The notes: generated by a model from the letters alone, not told the origin. Shown: positions 36,901 through 48,464, numbered from the stretch's first letter. The stretch: 64,000 nt of DNA from Anaeramoeba flamelloides (GCA_027625915.1 JANTQA010000076.1:3597501-3661500); one strand, 5' to 3'. Translations and numbers: made by a program.

Positions 36901-39900
36901 TATACAGAAAAAGAGATTGAAAACATTGAAATGAAAGAGACAAAAAAATAATAAAAAAAAAAGTAAAAACTTGATAGAAAAGTTTAATATTTTGCACGCA
37001 AAGTGTTGGATGGGTGGTTTGATGTTTCCTTTTATGTCGAATTTGCTTGGATCAAACCATAATTTGTTTTAATAAAATGATCTAAATCTTTGAACAACTT
37101 TAGATCAAATGAAATAGGTTACTTTATTTGGTTGTAATTTAGAACTTTATATATAGGTTAAATCAATAAAGTTCTGAGTTTTTAAGAATAAGAATTGGTT
37201 TTTGAAATTTTCTTTTGAGTTGGTTTGATTTTTTTTTTGATTTTATTTTTTTAACAAGTTTCCCAAATCTTGTTTTCGCAAAATATCAGTACAAGATACC
37301 GACTCGACAGCAAAAACCCAGTCCAGGTAGCGACTCGACAGATAGTAAGGAAAGTTCGAAACGGTTCACTTTGGTTCGGTTTCAAATTGCATCAGTTGTA
37401 TACGCCCAGTTCAATTCGTTTAAGATCTGATCAGAGCAACTTCTTTTTTAAGATCTAACCGTGAATAAGTCTTTCAATTCTTATAATGATTTTTTCTACT
37501 TTTCCGTCTCGCAAATTCCTAAAAAAACAAAAAAGAGGAGGAACAGAAGGAACTCAAACAACTTAAAAAGGAAATTTGGAAAAGGTAAAAAGTAGAAAAA
37601 ATAAAAAGTGCTGTAATTTTTTTTTATTTTGAAGAGAGGAAATTAATTTCCTCTTAAAACCCTTTTTTCATTTCAGAAATTTAAGCTTAAAATCTGAGAT
37701 TCCAAAATTATTCAAGGAAATGACATAACCAAATTATCTTGATGTTTCAAAAGCAAAAACAAAAAATTAAAAAAGAAAAAGAAATTTAAATAGGGTTTAT
37801 AAGAATCAATTGGTAAAAAATCTAAAAAAAAAAACAATGCTATCTTTTAATTAAGAACACCAAAAATCACAACCACAATACTTTTGGTCAATTTAATAAT
37901 AATATGATAATTGATCATGAATGTTCCATTTGGGATGTAGTTATTTAATTTGTTGTAATTTCTTTTTTTCTTATTGATCTGATTAACTTTTAAACCTTTG
38001 GATATTTTTTGTCTTTTCTTTTTCGTTTTTATTTTCAAGTTCCCCAGATATTCCATGTTTCAGTATCCCAGTATTTGCAAGTATCCACTTGATCTTTTTC
38101 CTTTGTAACTCTTCTTCCTCATTTAAAAGAAAATTCAGCAAGGAAAAAAATAAATAAAAAGTGCTGTTAGGCTTTCTTGAGTTTTTGTTTTGATTCTGAA
38201 AAATGAATTTGAATTAGTTGGGTAATTCTTTGTTTGTATCATTTTAAGAATCCAATAATCTTGTTGAAAAAAATGAAAAAAATGAAATTGAAATTTTAGG
38301 ATTTTCAAAAAAAGAATAATGTAATTGTTGGTTATCTTTTTGTCTAAACTGAAAGTTTTTTTTGATAACATAGCTTTCAATACCAAGAAAAACTCTAATT
38401 CTCAGTTATTGATTTATGTTGTACTTGACAAATTTTACTCCAGAACTCGGAAAATTTTTTGTAAACAAAATCTCGAAAGTTTGTATTTTTGGAGACACTC
38501 ACGTTATAAGCATTATTATACAGCATTATTTGAAAAAGATTTATGACTTTATAAGAGATTAATGGGAATTGAATCAAAAATGAAAATTTTCAGTAATATT
38601 TTTTTTCATTTTTAATCGTAAAATTTTTGAAATTTTTAATTGGCTTAGTAGAAAGATTATTTTGATCTATTTTTAATTGTCTAAAAAGAAACATATTTTT
38701 CAATTTTAAAATAAAATCAATTAAGATAATTTCTTCAAATAATTAAAAGTTTTCTATGAAGTAAAAAACCCAAATTTTTAAGCAAAATTACAACTTGGTG
38801 TTTTTTTTTAGAAAATGATAAACAATCAAAAATAATTTGGTTAATAGGATCTGGACCTAGACCTTTGTATTGTAAGTCGAACGTGTTGACCACAATCTCA
38901 TTATTGTTTCTCAAAAATCATTTTTTTTTTCTAATATCAAATGAATTAAACCCCAATTCAAAATTTTTAACACACCAAAATTCAATTTTCGAAAAAAAAA
39001 AATCCAAACAAATAAATTCTAGAAGAAAATGCTAAATTAGAAACTGCAAACTAATTGAAATGTGAACAATTATTTATAAATTAAAATACTCTCAAAAAAA
39101 TTTAAAAATCAAAATCAATAAAATATCGTTCTGTCAAAAGTTTCGAAAAGAACAACAAAAAAAAATTATTGGCTAAATTTGTTAAAATTTCACTTACAAT
39201 TATTGATCGATCAAATGATTAGATACCACCAACTAATTATATTTGAATTTTCTTCTCTTTAAAAGATCTCAACTTTAATCTGATATCAATCATTCGAAAA
39301 AATGTTTCGATTGAATTTAAACTATTTGGTCTTTCCACAGTTAATGAAATTTTCTCTGAATCAAATTTTATTGTAACTCTGAAGTGGTTGTAATTAATTG
39401 AAAAAAAAAAATAAAAAAATAAAAAACAAATCAAAATACATAAATAAAAAAAGAATCAAAATGATTGAAATTATTCGTAAATTTCGGTAAACTGCAATAT
39501 TGCTCTTCTTTTAACTTTTTTAACTGTGCCAAACATTTTAAATTTTTATTTATAATTAAAAATAATTCTTCAACAATTAAAATCGAAATTTCCAAACAAA
39601 ATTTAAATTCTATATTGTATGCAAAAAACAAATTAAAAAATTTTTTCGTAATAATCTCTTTTTTCTGTATTCTTCTTTTTTATCCCTTAAATTAACTGAT
39701 TGAATAAAACAATTTTAAAATTATTAATAGATCCAAATCCAAAATTCTAACACAAGAAACAAAAAACGAAAGCGACACTAAAAATCAAACAGAAAAAACA
39801 CCTCTTTTCCCAATTGAAAAATTAAAGAATTTTGATATATTTATCACATTACCATTACCAACACAATTTTTTAATGAATATTTAACAGATGTGTCTGCAC

Positions 39901-41248
39901 AAGAAATGTTAATATTTTATAAAGATTACCAAGTCCTTCAAGAAAAATATACTTTGCAGGTAAGGATTTTTTCCATTTATTTTTATTTTACTTGAATCCA
40001 TTTCTTTCTCATCTATTTATTATTATGTCTCTTCTTAACATCTATTCCTTTTATTAACTTTACAAAAAATTAAAATAATTCCGAATATTCATAAATTTTT
40101 TTATTTTACTTTCGTAATAGAATTCAAAAAAAATTTCCAAATATATAATTGATAATTATATTTCAATTGGATCAATTTTCGAAGTAAATTTTGAAGGATG
40201 TAATCAAGACATTTTGCAACGATATAAATCAGGAGATTATTCGTTTGATTTATTTGATCCGATTGGCAAGCGTGTTTATAAGATCTTGAAAGATGAATAT
40301 TTTGAAACATTTAAATTAACATCTTATTTCACGGATCTTCGAGAATTAAATATCAATTTACAAAATAAATTTGAAAATAATAGTTATCGAACGGGTACCT
40401 TAATTTCAGAAAAGAATGATATCTCTGTTTTAAATCGAAATCTAATTTTCCATGGTGAAATTTTAGATGAGTGTGTAATTATTCAAAACATCTCTGAAAA
40501 GTTAATTGATTTATTAAATTTAAATTCAAATTTAAACATTATCAATGACGGTGACGATACCAATATTGATTGTGAATCATTATCAAAAACATTATATTTT
40601 ACAAAATTTGAAATGATTTGTACATCGTTGCAGGCGATTAAGTTAGGAGAGTTATGCAGGCTCAATAATTTAAAACGAAAAATATTTTTTATTAATCTAT
40701 ACAATTTAATGGCAATACATGGACTACTAACAAGGAAGCACCCAAAGGATATACATTCAATAAAAAAATTCCAAAAGCGATGCACTTATGACATTGGCGG
40801 GAAATTATTTAATCTTGATGATATTTTACAAATTTTGAAAATTAAAAATTTAGACAAGAACTCTTCAAGTATTATACAAGACCTTTCAATTACAACGGTA
40901 GATACCAGAATAATTTTTGCTCTTTTTTCCTTCGCTTCACAACCAATCCCATTACAAACATATTATCCCAAATCTTTAAATAGACAATTAACCATTGTTA
41001 CCAGATGGCATCTTGAAAAATATGTAAAGGTAAATCATGAAGATGAAATTATTATCCTTCCTCAGATTTTTTATCTAAATTGGAAACATTTTGGCATAAA
41101 CACTTCTCAATTAATTTTTTGGATTCGGAATTTTTTAAGCTTTTCAGATCCAATGGGATTATATTTATATAAAATTAAAATTGATAAGTTAATCGTTAGG
41201 CCGAATTTGAATTTTTCCTCAGCTTATTCTTTACTTGAACAAATTTAA
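30946..41248 (+). CDS. PAS - coiled-coil - RGS - DUF547 protein
   Basis: Exons 30946-32196, 35220-35671, 39731-39959 and 40121-41248 join with matching phases (0, 2, 0) into 1019 residues. MGNTTTS fits an N-myristoylation site. Residues about 25-110 form a PAS-like sensor domain (GTMFVNSECKILYINNAIKN). About 165-400 is a long coiled coil, followed by a basic, Lys-rich linker. An RGS domain spans the exon 3/4 junction, about residues 590-715 (FNEYLTDVSAQEMLIFYKDY, then LFDPIGKRVYKILKDEYFE), and would accelerate GTP hydrolysis on G-alpha. The C-terminus is DUF547 (FFINLYNLMAIHGLL, YDIGGKLFNLDDI, TRIIFALFSFASQPIP). The RGS-DUF547 joins are firm. The link from the PAS exon to the rest rests on matching phase across a 3.0-kb intron; two separate genes remain possible, with the PAS ORF stopping at 32244 and a start at 35373. 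Probable membrane-associated signalling protein. Confidence 0.75.
32776..33316 (+). mobile_element. TA-flanked MITE, family H, copy 1
   Basis: Termini AAACTTTGTTTCAGTCAAAG and the complement of CTTTGACTGGAAAATGTTTT form inverted repeats. It aligns with 48465-49167. Shared interior: GAATAATACACATCAAAG, AATAACAC and CCCTTTAAACG. No ORF. Confidence 0.65.
33404..34676 (+). mobile_element. 1.27-kb MITE with subterminal ATCGCGAT arrays, copy 1
   Basis: Starts TA-GAGGTTTTGATGATAACAT and ends ATGTTATCATCAAAACCTC-TA: terminal inverted repeats of about 19 bp with TA duplication. Next to each end the 8-bp palindrome ATCGCGAT and one-base variants recur: three exact copies on the left (about 33465-33535) and seven on the right (about 34470-34630), nearly all of the CG dinucleotides here. 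The middle 0.9 kb has no ORF. An inverted copy lies at 58715-59977. Confidence 0.8.
35742..36200. mobile_element. MITE family G, copy 2
   Basis: Left part AATTGTTGAGGGAAAAAAG and CACGATTTTTAATTTTGAAC pairs with right part AATGTTCCCAATTAAAAATC, as in the copy at 16133-16600. The interior ACAAAATGGCGGATTCAACA matches 51376-51395, on the far side of an insertion in the third copy. Confidence 0.55.
36295..37560 (+). repeat. Composite 1.2-kb repeat (families F + K), copy 1
   Basis: First 500 bp: palindromic family F with CCAGAATTTAAAAGAATTGA, its complement, and GGCACTCTA / ACGGCACTTT units. The rest is family K, colinear with 57880-58480 (GGCAAGATTATAATTCATAG, GATCAAATGAAATAGGTTA). Relative to that copy it carries about 190 bp of extra, G+C-richer DNA at about 37215-37405. 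Confidence 0.65.
37215..37405. other. G+C-richer insert with CGACTCGACAG direct repeat
   Basis: Present in the 36295-37560 repeat and absent from its partner at 57595-58480. CGACTCGACAG occurs twice (about 37301 and 37329), and GGTTCGGTTTCAAA faintly recalls a Pol III B box. Could be a SINE-like or small DNA insert; not identified. Confidence 0.4.
37620..38170 (+). repeat. Dispersed lysine-type repeat, copy 2
   Basis: Partner of 8640-9200 (GATAATTGATCATGAATGTT, CCACTTGATCTTTTTC). Non-coding. Confidence 0.6.
38837..38908 (-). pseudogene. tRNA-Val(UAC)-like remnant
   Basis: The minus strand reads GTGGTCAACACGTTCGA, then a 7-nt loop CTTACAA (U33, anticodon TAC, purine 37), then AAAGGTC and a T-arm-like GGTCCAGATCC. 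This tracks eukaryotic tRNA-Val position by position from the D-arm to the T-arm. The anticodon stem has two mismatches and the acceptor ends pair poorly, so I take it as a pseudogene or a tRNA-derived SINE head rather than a working tRNA. Confidence 0.5.
38946..39555 (+). mobile_element. TA-flanked MITE, family C, copy 4
   Basis: Left end CCCAATTCAAAATTTTTAAC, right end ACTGTGCCAAACATTTTAAA. The interior ATTGATCGATCAAATGATTA matches the other copies. It lies just upstream of exon 3 of the RGS-DUF547 gene. Confidence 0.6.
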
Positions 41249-44200
41249 TATTTTAAGTATTTAAAATAAATTTTCCTAACAAAATCGAAATACCTTTGTT
41301 TTTTCTTTTTTTTTTTTTTTATTTTATTTTTATTTTTTGAAATGTTGAATTTAATGATTAGCCTTCTTCTTTAAGTAAAAAGTACCAAAGACTTTTAAAC
41401 ATCCAGAAAATTTTCAATTTGTAAATAAATCAACTGTTATCCAAACCAGTTAAAAGAAAAATTATTTCTTTGTGTAATTGATTAAAAGAAATTTATATTT
41501 ATATATATATAAACTCAATTCCAAAAATTGGGGCACACCTTCAAAATCAATTTAATTCCAAGAAAAGTGATATTTGACTCTTAAATAGAAACATTAGATA
41601 TTAACAATCAATGTAAATAATTTTAAAGTTAATTATCTATCATTTTTTTTTCATTATTTTTTGATTTTTGATTTTCAATAATTTTTTTGATTTTTTTTGT
41701 ATTCTTTTTTTTTCAAAACTTTTCGAAAATCTCAAAATCACTTTAAAATGAAATTTAAAAGTTTTCATTCTGATCACAAAAAAAAAATTTTTTTTTTCTC
41801 TCAAAAAGAAAAAAGATTCTTTTTTTATGGAGAAAAAATTTTTTTGAAAAAAAATCATGATATGGGGTGCTAGAGCACATTGCCTACAAACAGACCTTAT
41901 TACCATTAATGGAAGTGTGAATACTGAATGTATTATTAATGATATTATCAAAAAAATCAAATGTAATTCAACTCGCTAATTCAGAATATGGTGAGTTGAA
42001 ATGGATTTTCCAAAAGGATGGAGCTTGTCCACATACTTCAAAAAAAACCTCAAACTTACTTAAATCGGGGATGTAATGTTCTGGGCCCTTGACCCTCAAT
42101 TCCACAAATTTAAATCCAATTGGGAATTTATGGATACTAAACTGAAAAATTGTAACCAAAAAACGAAGAAGAATTTTTAAAATTTTCACTAATGTATGGA
42201 ATACTTTGAGTTGGGAAACCTAAGAAAATTAATAAACTCTATATTTAAAAGGATAGATTTAGTTATCAAAAAATAAGTTGAATCTATTCATAGTTTTTAT
42301 TAATTTTTCTTTCAATAAAAATGGATTTTTTGGTAACCGTGTTCCAAAAATAATGGCACACTTTTTTTTATTTTTTCTTTTTTATTTTTCAAATTGGATT
42401 TTAAATTTACTATAAAATATATAAATAGTATTAATTAAATATTTTCGGGTCTTTTATTATTTTAATGTTTAAGTATTATGTATTTTGGAGTATATTTTTA
42501 TTAATGTAATTTTTTTTTGTTTCCCATTTTTTTGGAATTGAGTTTATATCCCTTAGCACCTGTATTTGCCTAAATTTCATCAAGTTTTTTAAAAAAGATT
42601 TAAAATGATATTGATGTACTAATATATTAATTTTCTTATTTGTCTTTAATTCTGATTTGAATTATAATAAAAAGTCAAAATAGTTCAAAGATAAATTAAT
42701 TATGTTATTTTTTTTTTGTTGTTGGAAAAAAAAATATGGATTTTTCATTCGTAGAATTTTGATTTAAAAAATTTGATTTTTTATTTATTTTTAAAATAGA
42801 AATATAATTATAATAATAGTAATTCAAAACTCAACACATTGATTTATTAATAATAACAATCAAACAATGTTGTTAATTTTATGCGAAAAAAAATAAATAA
42901 AAAATATATATTACTGAAACAATTTCATTTGTTTTCTAGATAAAAAATTTCAATAAATATCAAATCAAGAGAAAAATTTAATTCATTCCTTTAGGCCAAA
43001 ATTTAAAGTTTAATATGAATAATTTTCTAAAACTTTTATTTTTGCAATAGAAACTACTTGAAAAAAAAAGAAGAACCAAAAATTTACAATCTTTACTTCA
43101 TAAACATATTATTACCCAAAATGATTCCATAATAAATATAAAATATGTAAAACCTTATGTAGATCTAATCTTTTTCTTTTCAGTCTTTCTCCAAAATTAT
43201 TTTTCTTAAAATTTCAGAATTATCAAGTTTTTGTTTGACAATTATAATATTACAGAACATTATTATTATAAAAATCAGGGTTTTATTATGATTATTTGAC
43301 TAAAATATAATAATAACAATATAGTTCTTAGAACGTGTTGAACTTTTAACTTATTTTTGAACCTTTCAAATTTGTAAATAAAAACTTTTGAGTATAAAAT
43401 CTCCAAAAAAAATAAAACTCAAATTGAAAATAATTAAATGATTTTAAAAAAAAAATGTTTTTATTAATCTTTTTACAATTAATTACAGTTTTTATTATAA
43501 GGTATTAATGATAGCACAATTTTAACAAGATTTTTTATATATATTTTTTTTTCTTTTTTTTTATTATTTTGTTTTTAATTTCCAAAATTAATAACTTATT
43601 TTTAAAATATTTTGGATATTTTGGAAAACCAAGATAACATGTTAAAACATTTAGAAACATCTTTTAGAAAAAAAAAAAAAAGAATATTTTGATTTATTTT
43701 TCATAATATTATATCCTGTTACGAAGGATTTGATTCATATTTTAACAACTTTCAATCAAAATTATAAAACTTTCCAAATCACTGACACTTATTTATAATT
43801 CTGATCTTATCTTGAAAAAAAATATTTTTTGTTATTCTAAAACTATTATGAAAAAAGAAACAAGCTAGTATAGATTAATAATTCTTTTTAAAAAAATACT
43901 TATTGTGATCATCAAAATCAAATTCAAAAAGATAAGAATTATAATTTTGAATTTTATAAGTGTTAGTTTCGAAGTGTCGCTCTATGGCACTTTTTAAGAT
44001 ATTTTTTTTTTTTTTCATTTTTTTCATATTTCAAATGAGTTATTTTGATCTTAAGATTGTTACAAAATACTTATTTTGTCAAATTTTGAGTTTTATTAAG
44101 AATCATAATTTATCTAAATAAAAGTTTATTAATTGTGTACTGAAAATAAGTAATTTGTTTTAAATTGATAAAATTTAATCCTTCTGAAATATAAGATCAG

Positions 44201-44815
44201 AAAACAATTTTTTTTTTAAATATCATTTTCGAATTTTTACTGAATAGTGAGAATCATTTTAAACTTTTTATTTTTTAATTGAATTTTTTGTCAATTAATA
44301 CTATGATGTTTTTTTTTTTTTTTCAATCATATGTTTTGGAATTTGAATTTTTTTTATTCTGATAACTTATCAATTTTTTTTTATATTTGCGAATTTAGTT
44401 TTTCAACCACAAAGAAAATTAGACACAGATTCTAATTTTTAGTTGGTCCGTTGCTCTCTGAGGGTGAAGAAAAACTTGTGTTTCTTGCTATTCCCTTAAA
44501 GTATTAAAAAAATAAAAGAAATGTTTTCCAATAAGAATTGAATCATTTAACTTTTAAAAATCAAAACAAAAATAGTAGCTCCTAATGTTTTCAAAGGTAA
44601 CGTATATTTCCTTAATTCTCTCTTTTAAGAATTTTAATATGATTTGTTCATTATATACTCACACTTTTTGTGAAACTCCCTTGATGAATAAAAGACAAAT
44701 CAATTTTCATTTTTTTTTTGTTGGTTTCCATCAAAAAGTTCAATTTCTTTTCAAATCTCTCAACTATTCTACACCCAAAAAAAGCAAACAAAAAATACAA
44801 CAACATAATATTCAA
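41249..44815. other. Intergenic, between the DUF547 gene and STN1
   Basis: Begins with an AATAAA-like signal (about 41265) after the stop. It contains a decayed Tc1/mariner transposon (41509-42547); the remaining 2.2 kb is plain AT-rich sequence in which I see nothing, apart from a GGCACTTTTTAAG fragment of family F near 43975-44000. Confidence 0.7.
41509..42547 (+). mobile_element. Degenerate Tc1/mariner transposon
   Basis: About 1.04 kb flanked by TA. The left terminus AAACTCAATTCCAAAAATTG and the right terminus, read as complement, AAACTCAATTCCAAAAAAAT are inverted repeats. Between them lie transposase fragments in more than one frame on the plus strand: MIWGARAHCLQTDLITINGS, then FQKDGACPHTSKKT (the second catalytic Asp region; Tc1 consensus FQQDNAPCHTS), then PKRIDLVIKK near the C-terminus. 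Several stops and frame changes make it inactive. A second, inward TIR-like motif (TTCCAAAAATAATGGCACAC) lies at about 42346, so the right end may be composite. Confidence 0.8.
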
Positions 44816-46096
44816 ATGACTGATCTCTTATTTTGGGGTGTGGATCCTTTTTTTTCTGGCAATGTCCAAATTGTTATTCGTCAATTGAACAATATCCAAA
44901 TCATTGAGAATGGGTTTTACTTTGTAAAATATAAATCTAATAATGAAAAAGAATGGCTACATCCAATTACCCGTGTTTCTGTTGTAGGAACAATCATTCA
45001 ATTTCAAGAATTCCAGCAATCAAACGGAAGAAGAGTCTTTCTAATAGACGACGGTACAGGACAAATACAAGCCACACAATTTTTGAACTCTAACAAAAAC
45101 AACAACAACAACAACAATAATAAAAGTAACAACAACATACATTTATATAATAAGAATAAGAATAATATGGGTGGTTATAATTACATTCACGACAACAAAC
45201 CAAATAATACTTTTGGCAATACTAATAATATGAATAAAATCAATCCTAATAATGATTCTAAAAATAAGATTTCGAATTTTAAGAAATTAAGGAATTATTA
45301 TTTGGGTAAATTAGTTCAAGTAAATGGCTTTTTAAATTCATACAACGGGTACATAACTCTTAAAATTAATAACCTCAAAATATGCACAGATCCGAATGAA
45401 GAAATTGTTCATAAATTGGAATCAATGAAACTTTGGAATTTGTTTTTAACAAAGCCTTTTGAGATCACTTCTGAGATGACCCTTGTTAAAACAACTTTAA
45501 ATATTAATAAAAAGAATTCAAGCCTGGACTTGACGAGCCCAAACTCCTTATCAGAAACACTCTCAACAAAAATATTAAAATATTTTTATGAAATTCAAGA
45601 CAAACTAATCAATAATGATCAATTAGTAAATAACCAACTTCTTTATTCCTTTGCAGCAGATTATGTTGAACAGTACGTAAAAGATAAATCGAGTGAAACA
45701 AATTGTGGAATCAAGTCCAACTTGAAGAAGAAAACTTTTTTCGGAGGTGAGAATTGGAAAAAAGAAAAAATTAAAACAATGTTCCATGAAGCAATTGGAT
45801 CATTGATTAAAAAAGGTGAGATTTGTGAAATAAAGGAAATAAAGCAATATTGGTTAACAAAGCCAATTTTAAGAGATCCCGTTTGCAGAGTAATCAGACA
45901 ATTATCTTCTCAGAAGGATCTCAAAATCGATCACCATGTAATTAAAAGAGAAATACAAAACGGTCGGGGTGTCCAGAACGAATATAGGAAAAGATGTCAA
46001 CATGTTTCAATGAAGGCTATTCATAGTATTTTGAACGATCTAAAAGAAGAGTCAATCATTTATGAAACCGAAAAGGGTTGGCAAATTTCCAATTAA
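44816..46096 (+). CDS. STN1: STN1, OB-fold subunit of the CST complex
   Basis: 426 residues, single exon. CST (CTC1-STN1-TEN1) binds single-stranded telomeric DNA and recruits polymerase alpha-primase for C-strand fill-in. The start is placed at MTDLLFWGVDPFFSG because this matches the conserved STN1 opening (LLWGLDPVFLA in human); the frame stays open upstream to 44585 but that part is unlike any STN1. The OB fold covers about residues 5-190: HPITRVSVVGTIIQFQEFQ, RVFLIDDGTGQIQATQF, LGKLVQVNGFL. It is interrupted at residues about 95-155 by an Asn-rich, disordered insertion between strands. LWNLFLTKPFEI corresponds to the human YRKVYDQPF region. The C-terminus (about 330-426) fits the tandem winged-helix region: FHEAIGSLIKKGEI, CRVIRQLSSQ. 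RPA2 is the alternative, but the opening motif and C-terminus favour STN1. Confidence 0.85.
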   Translation: MTDLLFWGVDPFFSGNVQIVIRQLNNIQIIENGFYFVKYKSNNEKEWLHPITRVSVVGTIIQFQEFQQSNGRRVFLIDDGTGQIQATQFLNSNKNNNNNNNNKSNNNIHLYNKNKNNMGGYNYIHDNKPNNTFGNTNNMNKINPNNDSKNKISNFKKLRNYYLGKLVQVNGFLNSYNGYITLKINNLKICTDPNEEIVHKLESMKLWNLFLTKPFEITSEMTLVKTTLNINKKNSSLDLTSPNSLSETLSTKILKYFYEIQDKLINNDQLVNNQLLYSFAADYVEQYVKDKSSETNCGIKSNLKKKTFFGGENWKKEKIKTMFHEAIGSLIKKGEICEIKEIKQYWLTKPILRDPVCRVIRQLSSQKDLKIDHHVIKREIQNGRGVQNEYRKRCQHVSMKAIHSILNDLKEESIIYETEKGWQISN

Positions 46097-48464
46097 TTTG
46101 TGCGAGAGATAACCAAAGATTTTAATTTGTTGTTTTTTTTTATTGCTTATGTGAAAAAAAAAATAGTAAATGTATGAACTCTAATTGCTATGAAGCCGTG
46201 GGTAAATAAATATGAAGCAGAAATTTTACGATTGTAATGTGATTGAAATAAAGAATAAAATCTTTTTTCAAATTTTACAATGAAAAATCACAAGTATCAA
46301 AAAACTAATTTTTTTAAAAAAGCACAAAACAACCCGATAATATACACAGCTGTTATAATAAAGTGTGCACTCAAAGTTTTCCAAATGGTTCTTAAAACTG
46401 TACAATTCATAAGTTTTAAGTAGTTTTATTACCAAAATTTATTAAACTTTCAATCCACACTTTTTTAAAACAACTAACCATTCACTTATTTTTTTCAAAT
46501 TATTGCTTTTTAATGAAATATTATCCATTTTGGCTTCCTATCATTTATTTAGGCAATAAAATAATTCTTGTTAATTTTTTAATTTGTTGAACAATTTATT
46601 AAATAAGTTTTTTTTTTTTATTTTATATAAACTTTTTGAATTTATTGTGATTATTATTTCTTTGGGATTGTAATTTTTTGACATTTTAATTAAAAATGAC
46701 AAGCCTATTTAATTAATGGTTAATCATTTTTTAAATTTTGGATCAAGAATTTTTAATTAAATTTCTAAATATAATAGGATAGAATTACAAATATACATTT
46801 ATTATTTTAAAAGTTATCAATTTGTTTACCTTTAATTTCAACAATTCTAAATTTCTGGTTATTTATTGATTTTTTAAATCTATATTACAATCAGTTATCT
46901 AAATTCAAATCAATTTTGTTATCGGTATTTAAAATATGAACACATAGAAATAATAGAAAATATTGTTCATTTTTTCTGGGTATATACTTGGGATTAAAGT
47001 TATAGATTAATTTTTCTTAATAAATTAAAATGAATAAATCTTCAATTTTTAAAAGTTAAACTAAAACAGTTTGAAATTATTTTCATTTGATTAATAACAG
47101 TGAAAACTTTGATGTTATGCATAAATTTCAAAAATATATTTAAGTACACAGTTGTTGAAAGTGTATATTTACTTCTTCAACCAATCTTATTATTTTATTT
47201 TTTTTTTAAATTTTCAGGCTGGGCTAAAAAAATTGACAAAATGATATGTCTACAATATTGGTTTAATTATCTTATACTTTTGATCAATTTCTTGTTGCTT
47301 ACTCTTTTAATTTGGTTGTTTTCAAATTGTAGATTGTTATTTTGTGTTATTCAAAATCACTTTTCAGGATGATAGTGAGAGTTTCTAATTCTTAAAATTA
47401 GAAGAGTTTTAGGATAAATCAATTTAGAAATTATATGTAGAACAATTATAGGTGCTTATATTAATTTTCAAAAAAAGTAAAAATTAAAAGAGTCTTTTTA
47501 TCATCTAAGGACTCATCCAATTTGATTTTTTTTAAAGAACAATAATAATAGATATAATTTTAGTTGAAATTTTCTAGATTAAATTTATCAATTTGTTTGA
47601 GTTTGTTACTTTAAAGTTGATTTTGGGAAATTATGTATGAGTGAAAAAGATTCAATTTATGAAAAAAAATTGGTTGAATTTTTTGCATTTTTTTTTATTT
47701 ATTTTATAAAAGAAAAATTGTAAATAATTTTGTTGTTTTTTGTTTTTTTTTAATTTTATTTTAATTATTAGTATTAACTAACCCATTTCAAATAATAAGT
47801 CTAAAAATTTTGTACTTTTCTCAAAAATAAGCAAATTATAATTCTCTCTTGGTGATTTTAAAAATTTCACCTCTGGGGAATTATAATCAACATATTTTTT
47901 TGAAATTACTAAAATAGTGTAATAATAAATTGTTTAATTGGTTTGTTGAGTCTCAAAATATATAAAATTGAAGTGACTTGAGTTAAATAATATTTGTAAT
48001 CCATGTGTAAATTACTCATAACTAAACTCCAATTCAAAATTTTTCACACACCAGAATTCGATTTGTAAAAATTGTTATTTAATCGGTCCTAAAAGAAATA
48101 CTAAATTAGAACTCATTTTCTACAATTGGAATGTTAACACTTTTTTAAAAATCACATTTCAAAATTAAAAAAATAAATAATTATCAATACTAATAAATTA
48201 TAGCTATGTTGAAATTTTTGTAGAGGGTAATCAAAAAATTGTATTTCCAGATTTATTGCTAAGCACTAAGTGTTGAACACTTAATCTGTTAAAGAGAGGA
48301 TTTTGAAATGAATAAATTTGCGTCTTCTAATTCAAAGAGTATCTCAAAGATAAAGTTTTATATAGAGTCATTAGACTAATTTTAAACTCACTTTCATTTT
48401 CTAACAATTATAATTTATCAAAATTTTTCCAAAGGAAATAGTTAACCACATTTAAGTTACATAG

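Larger units (their letters stand above)
35672..39730 (+). other. 4.1-kb intron of the RGS-DUF547 gene
   Basis: Spliced AC|GTAATG ... TTAATAG|A, phase 2, restoring Thr-Ser-Lys-Ser. It holds a family G element (35742-36200), the family F plus K block (36295-37560), a lysine-type repeat copy (37620-38170), a tRNA-Val-like remnant (38837-38908) and a family C copy (38946-39555). No exon recognised. Confidence 0.75.

Noticed and set aside
40483-40785. 100-codon minus-strand ORF
   Set aside because: Antisense shadow of the DUF547 exon.
41640-41960. 106-codon minus-strand ORF
   Set aside because: It is antisense to the mariner transposase remnant, which explains the sequence better.
44585-44815. 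77-codon N-terminal extension of STN1
   Set aside because: The frame is open, but the composition is AT reading and the conserved STN1 opening begins just after the ATG at 44816.
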